NCBI GenBank assembly: GCA_937858255.1
Contig: CALLZQ010000652.1
Location: 1 to 9,030, forward strand
Direction: 5' to 3'
DNA length: 9,030 nucleotides
From: an uncultured Tabrizicola sp.
Lineage (GTDB): Bacteria; Pseudomonadota; Alphaproteobacteria; Rhodobacterales; Rhodobacteraceae
Of this stretch, positions 1 through 8,313 are shown in pieces. The translations under genes and the position numbers were made by a program. How positions within the stretch are numbered: the first letter of the stretch is position 1; each line of letters begins with the position of its first letter. The notes under the pieces are model-generated. The model was not told the origin of the DNA. It saw only the letters and a list, made by a program, of their open reading frames with translations, and ran no database searches.

Positions 1-711
1 TTGGACATGGCAGATTGGTTGCGGGTGGATGAGGCCTATGCGGGGCAGATGGCGCTGCGCGACGATCTGATCGCGCAGAGGCCCGAGGCGGTGATTGGCG
101 CCCTGCCGATGGCCTTGGACGCGGTGGCGGAGTTGTATGATTTCGTGCTGAACCATCTGCCCGCGGGTTTCGCGCGCGAGGGCGATGCGGTGATCCGCCC
201 CGACGGCCTGCGGGTGCGGCTGAACCCGGCGCAGCCCTTGGCGAGCCTTGGACGGCTGGTGCAAGAGGACCTCTGCCTGATGCAAGAGGACGGGCAGGGC
301 GAGCATCTGCTCTCGGCGGCCGTGCTGTGCTTTCCGGCCGGGTGGACACTGGCGGAGAAACTGGGCCGCCCGATGCTGCGCATTCATGCGCCGGTGGTTA
401 GATATACCGAGGATGTGGCGCGGCGCGTGCAGCGCCTGATGGATATGGTGCGGGTCGAGGCGCCGCTGTGGCGGGCCAATGCCCATCATTCACGCGCGCC
501 GCTGTTCAACCCGCTGTCCGAAAGCGCGCCCAAAGACACCCATGATCAGGGCGAGATGCCCTATATCCGGTCCGAGCGGCAATGCCTGATCCGCCTGCCG
601 CAGAGCCGGGCGGTGCTGTTCTCGATCCATACCTATCTGGTGCGGGTCGAAGATTTGACGGCGGCGCAGGCCGAGGCACTGGCCGCCCATCCGATTCACC
701 GGGCCGAATAG
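1..711 (+). CDS. DUF3445 / heme-dependent oxidative N-demethylase-like protein, 5' end outside the window
   Basis: The frame is open from the first base to a TAG stop at 709-711, giving 236 residues. I recognise the DUF3445 family (heme-dependent oxidative N-demethylase alpha-subunit-like). The support is PAGWTLAEKLGRP near residues 113-125, RIHAPV near 127-132 and, near the C-terminus, the RSERQ...RLP...AVLFSIHTYLV block (about residues 191-215). Characterised relatives bind heme and demethylate secondary or tertiary amines with partner reductase subunits. No partner is visible downstream, so the substrate is unknown. A TTG lies at base 1, but no ribosome binding site can be seen and family members usually carry more N-terminal sequence. 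I therefore treat the gene as truncated by the window edge. It converges on the next gene with only 2 bases between the stop codons. The family call is fairly firm; enzyme activity is inferred. Confidence 0.8.
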   Translation: MDMADWLRVDEAYAGQMALRDDLIAQRPEAVIGALPMALDAVAELYDFVLNHLPAGFAREGDAVIRPDGLRVRLNPAQPLASLGRLVQEDLCLMQEDGQGEHLLSAAVLCFPAGWTLAEKLGRPMLRIHAPVVRYTEDVARRVQRLMDMVRVEAPLWRANAHHSRAPLFNPLSESAPKDTHDQGEMPYIRSERQCLIRLPQSRAVLFSIHTYLVRVEDLTAAQAEALAAHPIHRAE

Positions 712-713
712 GC

Positions 714-1247
714 TCAGATCGCGGGCAGGGCGCCGAAATGCGCATAGGCGACCAGCCCGACAAAGGCGGCCGCGGCAGCGGGCAGATGTCGCGTCAGCGC
801 CGCACGCAATTCCTTGCGTGAGCGGTCTTCATGCAAGGCACAAAGCTGATTGCGGGCCGCCGCCAGCGGGCGCGGGTGGGCCTTGAGACGGCTCAGGGCC
901 AGGGCGAAGATCTCGTCCTGCACATCGGGCTCCACATCCGGGCCATCGTCACGGAAAAGATTGTCGATGCGCGGCAGCCCACCCTGCGGCATCAGGGCGC
1001 GTGCCCGGGCACGGGCGGCATCAAGGCGGGGGTCGGTCCCTGCGCCTGTGGGGCCGGCGGTGGCAGGCTCGGGCAGGGCCAGATCGGCGAAGATATTGTC
1101 GGTCTCGGACAGGTTGCGCCCGGCGCGCGGAAACAGCGGCACCACCACGGCTGCGGCGGCGCGGGCCTGCACATGGCTGGGTATCCTGTCCGGGCGGCGG
1201 GTCCGACGGGGGCCGTTGGATGGGGCGATGCGACGAATGGCGGTCAT
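714..1247 (-). CDS. hypothetical protein with C-terminal hydrophobic segment, 177 aa
   Basis: I do not recognise this family. The ATG at 1247 is chosen because GAGGAG (1255-1260) lies 7 bases upstream; the frame stays open further upstream but has no better start. The N-terminus is basic (MTAIRRIAPSNGPRRTRRPD), the middle is rich in Ala, Pro and Arg, and residues about 154-174 form a hydrophobic stretch (PAAAAAFVGLVAYAHFGALP) just before the stop. That arrangement would fit a tail-anchored membrane protein with most of the chain in the cytoplasm. Two short look-alike motifs, DNIFADL (residues 50-56) and DNLFRDD (95-101), sit in the acidic middle part. Codon use matches its neighbours. It may be transcribed with the small ORF upstream (gap of 112 bases) or alone. 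Coding status is likely; function is unknown. Confidence 0.68.
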   Translation of the reverse strand: MTAIRRIAPSNGPRRTRRPDRIPSHVQARAAAAVVVPLFPRAGRNLSETDNIFADLALPEPATAGPTGAGTDPRLDAARARARALMPQGGLPRIDNLFRDDGPDVEPDVQDEIFALALSRLKAHPRPLAAARNQLCALHEDRSRKELRAALTRHLPAAAAAFVGLVAYAHFGALPAI

Positions 1248-1254
1248 GGCGGCG

Positions 1255-1260
1255 CTCCTC
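1255..1260 (-). promoter_or_regulatory. ribosome binding site fixing the start at 1247
   Basis: GAGGAG on the minus strand lies 7 bases before the ATG at 1247. It favours this internal ATG over the long upstream extension of the same frame. Confidence 0.65.
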
Positions 1261-1299
1261 TGCGTCTTTGGTGGGGGTTGTCCACGAAAGTCAGATTGC

Positions 1300-1317
1300 C
1301 CCCGGCACTCGCCGGGG
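1300..1317. repeat. GC-rich inverted repeat, 7-bp stem and 4-base loop
   Basis: CCCCGGC at 1300-1306 pairs perfectly with GCCGGGG at 1311-1317 around an ACTC loop. It sits in the 112-base gap between the 72-residue ORF and the 177-residue gene on the minus strand. No T-run follows on either strand, so it is not a clear intrinsic terminator. It could be a weak terminator, an mRNA processing structure, or chance in GC-rich DNA. Confidence 0.4.
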
Positions 1318-1359
1318 TCACGGGCGCAAAGGCCTAGCCGATCATGCTTAACGGAGAGG

Positions 1360-1578
1360 TCAGCCAGCCAAACGGATGGCCAAACGGATGGCCGGACGGG
1401 GCCGGTGGGGGGGCGTGGCGCAGGGCGGGCGTGCAGGCGCCCCGGCCAGGGCGTCAAACAATCGTTGCGCCGCGCCCGAACGGGCCAGATCAACCCAGTC
1501 GGGGCTGGAATCGGCCTCGACCTGGCGGGTCTGGGCGGCGGCGGCGCGGGCCTGGCAAAGCGAGATCACATGGGTCAT
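1360..1578 (-). CDS. small hypothetical protein, 72 aa
   Basis: This short frame starts at an ATG at 1578 (MTHVISLCQARAAAAQ) and ends at TGA (1360-1362). Its codons are strongly GC-rich at third positions, as in neighbouring genes, and a plausible soluble segment (DWVDLARSGAAQRLFDALAG) covers residues 27-46. No good ribosome binding site precedes the ATG, which weakens the call. The last ten residues (RLAIRLAG) come from a 12-base tandem duplication, so the C-terminus may be recent. I recognise no family. It lies upstream of the 177-residue gene in the same direction and might share its transcript. Confidence 0.45.
   Translation of the reverse strand: MTHVISLCQARAAAAQTRQVEADSSPDWVDLARSGAAQRLFDALAGAPARPPCATPPHRPRPAIRLAIRLAG
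1368..1391. repeat. tandem duplication of a 12-base unit
   Basis: CCAAACGGATGG occurs twice back to back (1368-1379 and 1380-1391), followed by a degenerate partial copy CCGGACGG (1392-1399). The unit is a multiple of three and stays in frame with the minus-strand 72-residue ORF, where it encodes a repeated AIRL-type tail. Replication slippage is the simplest origin. Confidence 0.85.
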
Positions 1579-1720
1579 ACGGCACCATCAATCGTCTTGG
1601 TTAAAACAGCGTTAGCGCCGGTTCTGGCGGGGCAATAGGCCGGATTGAGGGCAGCAGGGCGACAATCCCGCGAACCCGCCATGGTCGTTTCCCGCGTGCA
1701 ATCAATCGCGGGGCGCCGGG

Positions 1721-2314
1721 TTACTCTGCCGGCACCACCTCGATCCGGTCAAAGCGGGTGATGGCCATGACCGCGCCCTCGGGCGATTTCTGTACCACCT
1801 GCAACACCAGCCCCAGATCGGGATTATAGGCTTTTTCCAGCGTGATCGGTTCCATCCCCTCGAGCGTCATCACCTCTTCGATGCGCCAGACCGCATAGCG
1901 GCAATCGCCGACCTGCACAGTGTCAAGCCCCAGAAACCGCAGCATATTCTTGCCCGTTGCCCGCTTTTCGCCGCCCTCATACAGGGTGACGGCGGCCTGC
2001 CAGCCCTGTCGGCCGGGCAATTGGTCCAACCATTCCAGCGGATTACCATTGTAGCGCAGGCGCAGTATCCGCCCGCCGCTCTGCCGTTCGCCGACCAGCA
2101 GCGGATGGGGATAGAGATAGTGCGTCTCAACCGTGCCACCGTCCGTGGTGACAATCTGGTGCTGGGTCATCCCCTTGGGGCTGCGGGTAAACCGGTCAGT
2201 GGTGGGTGGGTTAAGGGTCGTCAACACCACGGCCTGAGCGGGCTCTGGCCGCTGGGGGCAGGCCATGGCCTGACCGGCAAGCAATGCTGTGGCGACAAGG
2301 GCAGGGCGCAGCAT
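1721..2314 (-). CDS. exported hypothetical protein, 197 aa
   Basis: The chosen ATG at 2314 has GGAGG 7 bases upstream and opens a typical Sec signal peptide: MLRPALVATALLAGQAMA, with likely cleavage before Cys19. The residues before Cys19 (A-M-A) are a poor lipobox, so signal peptidase I is more likely than lipidation, though a lipoprotein cannot be excluded. The mature part is about 179 residues, rich in beta-type sequence, with no membrane segment. Features include HYLYPHPLLVGE (residues 65-76), GDCRYAVWRIEEVMTLEG (136-153) and YNPDLGLVLQVV (163-174). The only cysteines are Cys19 and Cys138, which could form a disulfide if Cys19 stays in the mature protein. I do not recognise the family; a periplasmic location is inferred. 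It stands alone, sharing a terminator region with the convergent-side hairpin behind glnA upstream of it. Confidence 0.75.
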   Translation of the reverse strand: MLRPALVATALLAGQAMACPQRPEPAQAVVLTTLNPPTTDRFTRSPKGMTQHQIVTTDGGTVETHYLYPHPLLVGERQSGGRILRLRYNGNPLEWLDQLPGRQGWQAAVTLYEGGEKRATGKNMLRFLGLDTVQVGDCRYAVWRIEEVMTLEGMEPITLEKAYNPDLGLVLQVVQKSPEGAVMAITRFDRIEVVPAE

Positions 2315-2320
2315 CGGTGG

Positions 2321-2325
2321 CCTCC
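2321..2325 (-). promoter_or_regulatory. ribosome binding site fixing the start at 2314
   Basis: GGAGG on the minus strand lies 6-7 bases before the ATG at 2314. Together with the signal peptide that begins there, it excludes the 38-residue upstream extension, which runs through the glnA terminator. Confidence 0.75.
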
Positions 2326-2385
2326 GAAAGGGATGGCCCGCTGGGGGCATGCCCAAGTCTATGCGGCCCGCCCCGCCGATCAATG

Positions 2386-2413
2386 AAAAAGGGCGCCCGA
2401 AGGCGCCCTTTTC
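2386..2413 (-). terminator. intrinsic terminator of glnA
   Basis: On the minus strand, 16 bases or so after the glnA stop, GGGCGCC and GGCGCCC (2402-2408 and 2391-2397) form a perfect 7-bp stem closed by a TTCG tetraloop, followed by TTTTT (2386-2390). A-tracts on the other side extend the stem and make it look symmetrical, but nothing on the plus strand needs it. It separates the glnBA transcript from the exported-protein gene downstream. Confidence 0.88.
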
Positions 2414-2428
2414 CGACCATTCTGCCAA

Positions 2429-3838
2429 TCAGCAGGAATAGTACATCGCATATTCGATCGGGTGCGGCGTGTGTTCGTAGGCGTAAACCTCTTCCCACTT
2501 CAGCGCCATGTAGCCCTCAAGCTGGTCTTTGGTGAACACGTCGCCTGCCAGCAGGAATTCGTGATCCTTTTCCAGCTCTTCCAGCGCTTCGCGGAGCGAG
2601 CCGCAAACGGTCGGGATCGCGGCCAGTTCTTCCGGCGGCAGATCGTACAGGTCCTTGTCCGAAGCCGGGCCCGGATCGATCTTGTTCTTGATGCCGTCAA
2701 GACCAGCCATCAGCAGGGCGGCAAAGGCCAGGTAGGGGTTGGCCGACGGATCGGGGAAGCGGGCCTCGACGCGCTTGGCTTTCGGCGATTCGGTCCACGG
2801 AATACGGACGCAGCCCGAGCGGTTGCGGGCCGAGAAGGCGCGCAGAACCGGCGCTTCAAAGCCCGGGATCAGACGCTTGTAGCTGTTGGTCGAGGGGTTC
2901 GTCAGGGCGTTCAGCGCCTTGGCGTGCTTGAGGATGCCACCGATGAAGTACAGCGCCTCTTGCGACAGGTCAGCGTATTTGTCGCCCGCGAACAGCGGCT
3001 TGCCGTCTTTCCAGATCGACATGTTGACATGCATGCCCGAACCGTTGTCGCCCTTCATGGGCTTCGGCATGAAGGTCACGGTCTTGCCATAGGCGTGGGC
3101 GACGTTGTGGATGACGTACTTGTACTTCTGGATGTTGTCGGCCTGTTCGACCAGACCACCGAAGATCATGCCAAGTTCGTGCTGGCAGGTCGCCACTTCG
3201 TGGTGGTGCTTGTCGACCTTGATGCCCATGCGCTTCATGGTCGAGAGCATCTCGCCGCGGATGTCTTGGGCCTCATCGACCGGGTTCACCGGGAAGTAGC
3301 CGCCCTTGTAGCCGGCGCGGTGGGCAAGGTTGCCACCTTCCATCGGGGTGTCGGTGTTCCAGGCGGCGGCTTCGGCGTCGAGCTGGAACGACACCTTGTT
3401 CGGGGCAACCGAATAGCGCACGTCGTCGAAGATGAAGAATTCAGCTTCGGGGCCGAAATAGGCGGCGTCACCCACGCCCGAGGACTTCAGATAAGCCTCG
3501 GCCTTGGCGGCGGTGCCACGCGGGTCGCGGCTGTAGGCCTCGCCGGTGTCGGGCTCGACCACGTTGCAATGCACGCAGAGGGTTTTTTCAGCGTAGAAGG
3601 GATCCAGATAGACCGACGAGGCATCGGGGATCAGTTTCATGTCGGACTGGTCGATCGACTTCCAGCCGGCAATCGACGAGCCGTCGAACATGAAGCCTTC
3701 TTCGAAGAAGTCTTCGTCCACCAGATCCGCGACGATGGTCACGTGCTGGAGTTTGCCTTTCGGATCGGTGAAGCGGATGTCGACATATTCGACTTCCTCG
3801 TCCTTCATCAGTTTCAGAGCATTCTTGATCGCGCCCAT
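2429..3838 (-). CDS. glnA: glutamine synthetase, type I (GSI-beta)
   Basis: This enzyme makes glutamine from glutamate, ammonia and ATP as a cytoplasmic dodecamer. The 469-residue length matches enterobacterial GlnA. Visible signatures, in order: FDGSS (51-55), GPEAEFF (129-135, metal-binding glutamates), MPKP...GDNGSGMH (257-270), [10 protein letters not shown] (314-323) and RIPW...[13 protein letters not shown] (345-370). Tyr398 in [10 protein letters not shown] corresponds to the adenylylation tyrosine of GSI-beta enzymes, so control by GlnE-type adenylylation is expected. Two ATGs are adjacent (3841 and 3838). I chose 3838 because AAAGG (3846-3850) is 7 bases away and because the tyrosine then falls at 398, as in E. 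coli GlnA counted with Met; starting at 3841 adds one Met. It lies 82 bases after glnB in the same direction and is probably cotranscribed with it. Confidence 0.98.
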   Translation of the reverse strand: MGAIKNALKLMKDEEVEYVDIRFTDPKGKLQHVTIVADLVDEDFFEEGFMFDGSSIAGWKSIDQSDMKLIPDASSVYLDPFYAEKTLCVHCNVVEPDTGEAYSRDPRGTAAKAEAYLKSSGVGDAAYFGPEAEFFIFDDVRYSVAPNKVSFQLDAEAAAWNTDTPMEGGNLAHRAGYKGGYFPVNPVDEAQDIRGEMLSTMKRMGIKVDKHHHEVATCQHELGMIFGGLVEQADNIQKYKYVIHNVAHAYGKTVTFMPKPMKGDNGSGMHVNMSIWKDGKPLFAGDKYADLSQEALYFIGGILKHAKALNALTNPSTNSYKRLIPGFEAPVLRAFSARNRSGCVRIPWTESPKAKRVEARFPDPSANPYLAFAALLMAGLDGIKNKIDPGPASDKDLYDLPPEELAAIPTVCGSLREALEELEKDHEFLLAGDVFTKDQLEGYMALKWEEVYAYEHTPHPIEYAMYYSC

Positions 3839-3874
3839 CATGCTGCCTTTCGGTGTTAGCGGTGTGTCAGGTTG

Positions 3875-3890
3875 GGGCCGTGACCGGCCC
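3875..3890. repeat. hairpin in the glnB-glnA spacer
   Basis: GGGCCG (3875-3880) and CGGCCC (3885-3890) form a perfect 6-bp stem with a 4-base loop, midway between the glnB stop and the glnA start. No T-run follows on the minus strand, so it is not a standard terminator. A processing, stabilising or partial-termination element that tunes the glnB:glnA ratio is possible; this is inference. Confidence 0.45.
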
Positions 3891-3920
3891 GGTGTTTCAA
3901 AATAAGTGTGCCGGATCAGA

Positions 3921-5978
<2,058 letters not shown>

Positions 5979-6008
5979 GGCGGCCTTGCACGCAGGCTTG
6001 GTGCGCGG

Positions 6009-6494
6009 TCAGGCCGTGACTTCTGCCGGCTCGCAGATCAGCTCCAGCCCGTTGGCATAGATGGTTTCCGCCTGATCGAAGGCGAGCGAGACCATCCAGA
6101 CCTCTTCCATCACCTCGGCGCGCACATATTCGCCATCGGTCAGTTTCTCTGCCGCGACAACGGCTTGCGGGGTGCGGGCGAGCGCCTTGGCGCGCCAGTC
6201 GCGGATCAGGATCGGCTGGCTGGGCGAGACGAGGATATCGGCCTCGGGGCGGTCCTTGGCCAGAACCCCTTCAGAGATGCGGATGACACGGGCCTGTTTG
6301 ACCACGGCAATCCCGACAGCGCGCACAGTCCGCGCGCCCGCGCGGGTGATCACGCGATCACCGGGGGCGATATATTCCACTGGCACCGCCCCCATCAGGG
6401 TCAGCACCGTGGTGCCCGCCGCCATCGCACAGCGCGGCATCTCATGCGAAGCGCGGATTCCCCCCGCCTTCTGTCCCAGCGACATCTCGACCAT
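6009..6494 (-). CDS. small Hint-domain (Hedgehog/intein-fold) protein, 161 aa
   Basis: The core resembles the Hint_2 family that is frequent in Rhodobacterales: AGTTVLTLMGAVPVEYIAPGDRVITRAGARTVRAVG (26-61), then ADILVSPSQPILIRDWRAKAL (85-105) and a C-terminal VWMVSLAFDQAETIYANGLELICEP (132-156). Family members often end secreted repeat proteins; this one is a stand-alone domain without signal peptide or membrane segment. In self-processing members a Cys directly precedes x-x-x-G-T and a His follows SPQ. Here Cys22 is one residue too early (CAMAAGT, Ala23 at the expected place) and SPSQP lacks the His, so autocatalysis is doubtful. AGGAGG lies 6 bases before the ATG at 6494 and a good promoter precedes it. 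Function is unknown. The Hint call is by motif recognition only. Confidence 0.78.
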   Translation of the reverse strand: MVEMSLGQKAGGIRASHEMPRCAMAAGTTVLTLMGAVPVEYIAPGDRVITRAGARTVRAVGIAVVKQARVIRISEGVLAKDRPEADILVSPSQPILIRDWRAKALARTPQAVVAAEKLTDGEYVRAEVMEEVWMVSLAFDQAETIYANGLELICEPAEVTA

Positions 6495-6500
6495 GACTGG

Positions 6501-6506
6501 CCTCCT
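6501..6506 (-). promoter_or_regulatory. strong ribosome binding site of the Hint gene
   Basis: AGGAGG on the minus strand lies 6 bases before the ATG at 6494. It is the best Shine-Dalgarno match in the window and fixes this start. Confidence 0.8.
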
Positions 6507-6528
6507 GTACCTGTACCCACTGCCTCGG

Positions 6529-6557
6529 GTTATATTTTTCCCGGCAGACTATGGCAG
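6529..6557 (-). promoter_or_regulatory. candidate sigma-70 promoter of the Hint gene
   Basis: On the minus strand CTGCCA (6557-6552, 4 of 6 to TTGACA) is followed after exactly 17 bases by TATAAC (6534-6529, 5 of 6 to TATAAT). Transcription would begin near 6522, giving a leader of about 28 bases that holds the AGGAGG site. An AT-rich stretch here contrasts with the GC-rich surroundings. Confidence 0.5.
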
Positions 6558-6820
6558 AATAGCGGTCTTGGCGAGGTATTGTTGGACGCAACGGGGCTAA
6601 GTTCGCGCACTTGTGGCCATGCTGCACATCCGGCGGGGTGGCAGCCCATCCTTTCGGACAGGTTGGCCGCGCAAAGCTGCGCCCGAGGGCACGCAGAACG
6701 GCGTGTGAAGCATGGCATTTTCCGCTCGCATATGCCTTGCCCCTTTGTTAGAAGAGCGCGGAAATTCAGGGCATCCCGGTGCCGACCCTTTGGGCCGGAC
6801 AGGGGTGCTTTGGGCAGTTT
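6558..6820. other. non-coding interval upstream of tRNA-Leu
   Basis: About 260 bases with no credible gene on either strand. It should contain the promoter for tRNA-Leu and perhaps tig, but I found no clear one; TTGCCC at 6737-6742 is a possible -35 with only a poor -10 (GAAATT, 6761-6766). It also holds a small inverted repeat (GCGCA-AAGC-TGCGC, 6669-6682) and two copies of CTTTGGGC (6788-6795 and 6808-6815) spaced 20 bases apart just before the tRNA. Confidence 0.5.
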
Positions 6821-6905
6821 GCGGGTGTGGCGGAATTGGCAGACGCGCCGGATTTAGGTTCTGGCGCCGCAAGGCGTGGGGGTTCAAGTCCCTCCACCCG
6901 CACCA
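6821..6905 (+). tRNA. tRNA-Leu (anticodon UAG)
   Basis: A class II tRNA of 85 bases including encoded CCA (6903-6905). The acceptor stem GCGGGTG (6821-6827) pairs with CACCCGC (6895-6901), discriminator A at 6902. The anticodon stem CCGGA/TCTGG (6848-6852 and 6860-6864, one G-T pair) closes the loop TTTAGGT with anticodon TAG at 6855-6857, which reads CUA and other CUN leucine codons. The long variable arm CGCC-GCAA-GGCG follows directly, then the T-arm with GGTTCAAGTCC. The sequence is close to E. coli tRNA-Leu(UAG). tig starts 24 bases after the CCA. Confidence 0.97.
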
Positions 6906-6929
6906 GGTTTGGACAAGAAGGACGACAAG

Positions 6930-8264
6930 ATGCAGGTCACCGAGACCCTGAACGAAGGCCTCAAGCGCGCCTACACCATCACGGTGACGGCCGCCGAACT
7001 GGACGCGAAAGTTCAGGAAAAATTGCTCGAGGCGCAGCCCGAGATCGAGATCAAGGGCTTTCGCAAGGGCAAGGTGCCGCTGGCGATGCTGAAAAAGCAG
7101 TTCGGCCAGCGCATGCTGGGCGATGCGATGCAGGACGCCATCGACGGTGCGATGAAAGAGCATTTCGACAAGACCGGCGACCGCCCCGCGCTGCAACCCG
7201 AAGTCAAGATGGTCGATGGTGAGACCTGGGCCGAGGGCAAGGACGTGGTCGTGACCATGACCTATGACTGCCTGCCGCCGATCCCGGATCTGGATGCCTC
7301 GCAGGTTTCGCTTGACCGTCTGACCGTCAAGGCGGATGAGGCCTCGGTCGAGGAGGCGCTGAAAAATCTCGCCGCCACCGCCCAGAATTTCGAGGACCGC
7401 AAGAAGGGCTCCAAGGCCAAGGACGGCGATCAGGTCGTGATCGACTTCAAAGGCTCGGTTGATGGCGAATATTTCGATGGCGGCACCGCCGAGGATTATC
7501 CTCTGGTACTGGGCTCGGGCTCGTTCATTCCGGGCTTTGAAGAGCAGCTTGTCGGCGTGAAGGCCGGCGAGGAAAAGAACGTCGAGGTGTCGTTCCCCGA
7601 GAACTATGGCGCCAAGCATCTGGCCGGCAAGGCCGCGGTGTTTGAATGCACCGTCAAGGCGGTCAAGGAAGCCAAGCCTGCCGAGATCGACGACGAACTG
7701 GCCAAGAAATATGGCGCCGAGGATCTCGCCGCGCTGAAAGGCCAGATCGCCGAGCGTCTGGAGGCCGAGTACAAGGGCGCCAGCCGCGCGGTGATGAAGC
7801 GTGCGCTGCTGGACCAACTGGATGGCATGATCAAGTTCGACCTGCCTTCGGCGCTGGTCGAGGCTGAGGCGAACCAGATTGCCCACCAGCTCTGGCATGA
7901 AGAGCATCCCGAAGAGCATGGCCATAACCACGGCAATATCGAGCCGACCGAAGAGCACAAGTCGCTGGCTGAGCGCCGCGTGCGTCTGGGCCTGCTGCTT
8001 GCCGAGATCGGCCGCAAGGCCGAAGTGCAGGTCACCGATGCCGAGATGACCCAGGCCGTCCTGAACGCCGCCCGTCAATACCCGGGCCAAGAGCGTCAGT
8101 TCTTTGAATTCGTGCAGAAGAACGCCCAGATGCAACAGCAACTGCGCGCGCCGCTGTTCGAGGACAAGGTGGTGGATCACATCGTCGCCGGGGCCAAGGT
8201 CACCGACAAGGAAGTGTCCAAGGAAGATCTGCAAAAGGCCGTCGAGGCGCTGGACGAGATCTGA
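6930..8264 (+). CDS. tig: trigger factor, ribosome-associated chaperone and peptidyl-prolyl isomerase
   Basis: Trigger factor binds the ribosomal exit tunnel near protein L23 and shields nascent chains. The 444-residue protein has all three parts. The N-terminal ribosome-binding domain carries the signature GFRKGKVP at 43-50. The FKBP-type domain (about 160-246) includes [20 protein letters not shown] and [18 protein letters not shown]. The C-terminal helical chaperone region runs from about 250 to 444. A His-rich stretch with seven histidines lies at 319-343. The ATG at 6930 has AAGGA (6918-6922) 7 bases upstream and opens [13 protein letters not shown], the usual family start; the frame upstream runs into the tRNA. 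With only 24 bases after tRNA-Leu there is little room for a separate promoter, so a joint transcript is likely. A terminator follows. Confidence 0.98.
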   Translation: MQVTETLNEGLKRAYTITVTAAELDAKVQEKLLEAQPEIEIKGFRKGKVPLAMLKKQFGQRMLGDAMQDAIDGAMKEHFDKTGDRPALQPEVKMVDGETWAEGKDVVVTMTYDCLPPIPDLDASQVSLDRLTVKADEASVEEALKNLAATAQNFEDRKKGSKAKDGDQVVIDFKGSVDGEYFDGGTAEDYPLVLGSGSFIPGFEEQLVGVKAGEEKNVEVSFPENYGAKHLAGKAAVFECTVKAVKEAKPAEIDDELAKKYGAEDLAALKGQIAERLEAEYKGASRAVMKRALLDQLDGMIKFDLPSALVEAEANQIAHQLWHEEHPEEHGHNHGNIEPTEEHKSLAERRVRLGLLLAEIGRKAEVQVTDAEMTQAVLNAARQYPGQERQFFEFVQKNAQMQQQLRAPLFEDKVVDHIVAGAKVTDKEVSKEDLQKAVEALDEI

Positions 8265-8287
8265 TCTGGCCGCGTGGTTGGAATCTG

Positions 8288-8313
8288 AAAGCCGCCCTTT
8301 GGGGCGGCTTTTT
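8288..8313 (+). terminator. intrinsic terminator of tig
   Basis: GCCGCCC (8291-8297) pairs with GGGCGGC (8302-8308) around TTTG, followed by TTTTT (8309-8313); AAA on the left extends the stem. It lies 24 bases after the tig stop. The T-run touches the stop codon of the convergent transporter gene (8313-8315). On the minus strand only TTTC follows the stem, so it could stop that transcript less efficiently. Confidence 0.9.

Noticed and set aside
1..3. TTG at base 1 as the real start of the DUF3445 gene
   Set aside because: The upstream region cannot be seen, and the family normally has additional N-terminal residues; truncation by the window is more likely.
850..1638. 262-codon open frame on the plus strand, Arg- and Gly-rich
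   Set aside because: It overlaps the minus-strand genes at 714-1247 and 1360-1578, has a composition typical of shadow frames and no ribosome binding site.
2462..3859. 465-codon open frame on the plus strand, opposite glnA
   Set aside because: It is the mirror of glnA codon bias in GC-rich DNA; its product resembles no family and glnA on the other strand is beyond doubt.
6737..6766. Possible tRNA-Leu promoter TTGCCC-N18-GAAATT
   Set aside because: The -10 matches only 3 of 6 positions and the leader would be more than 40 bases; too weak to list as a feature.
6597..8234. 545-codon open frame on the minus strand, opposite tig and the tRNA
   Set aside because: It covers the antisense of both tRNA-Leu and tig, has a low-complexity product, and is explained by the codon bias of tig.
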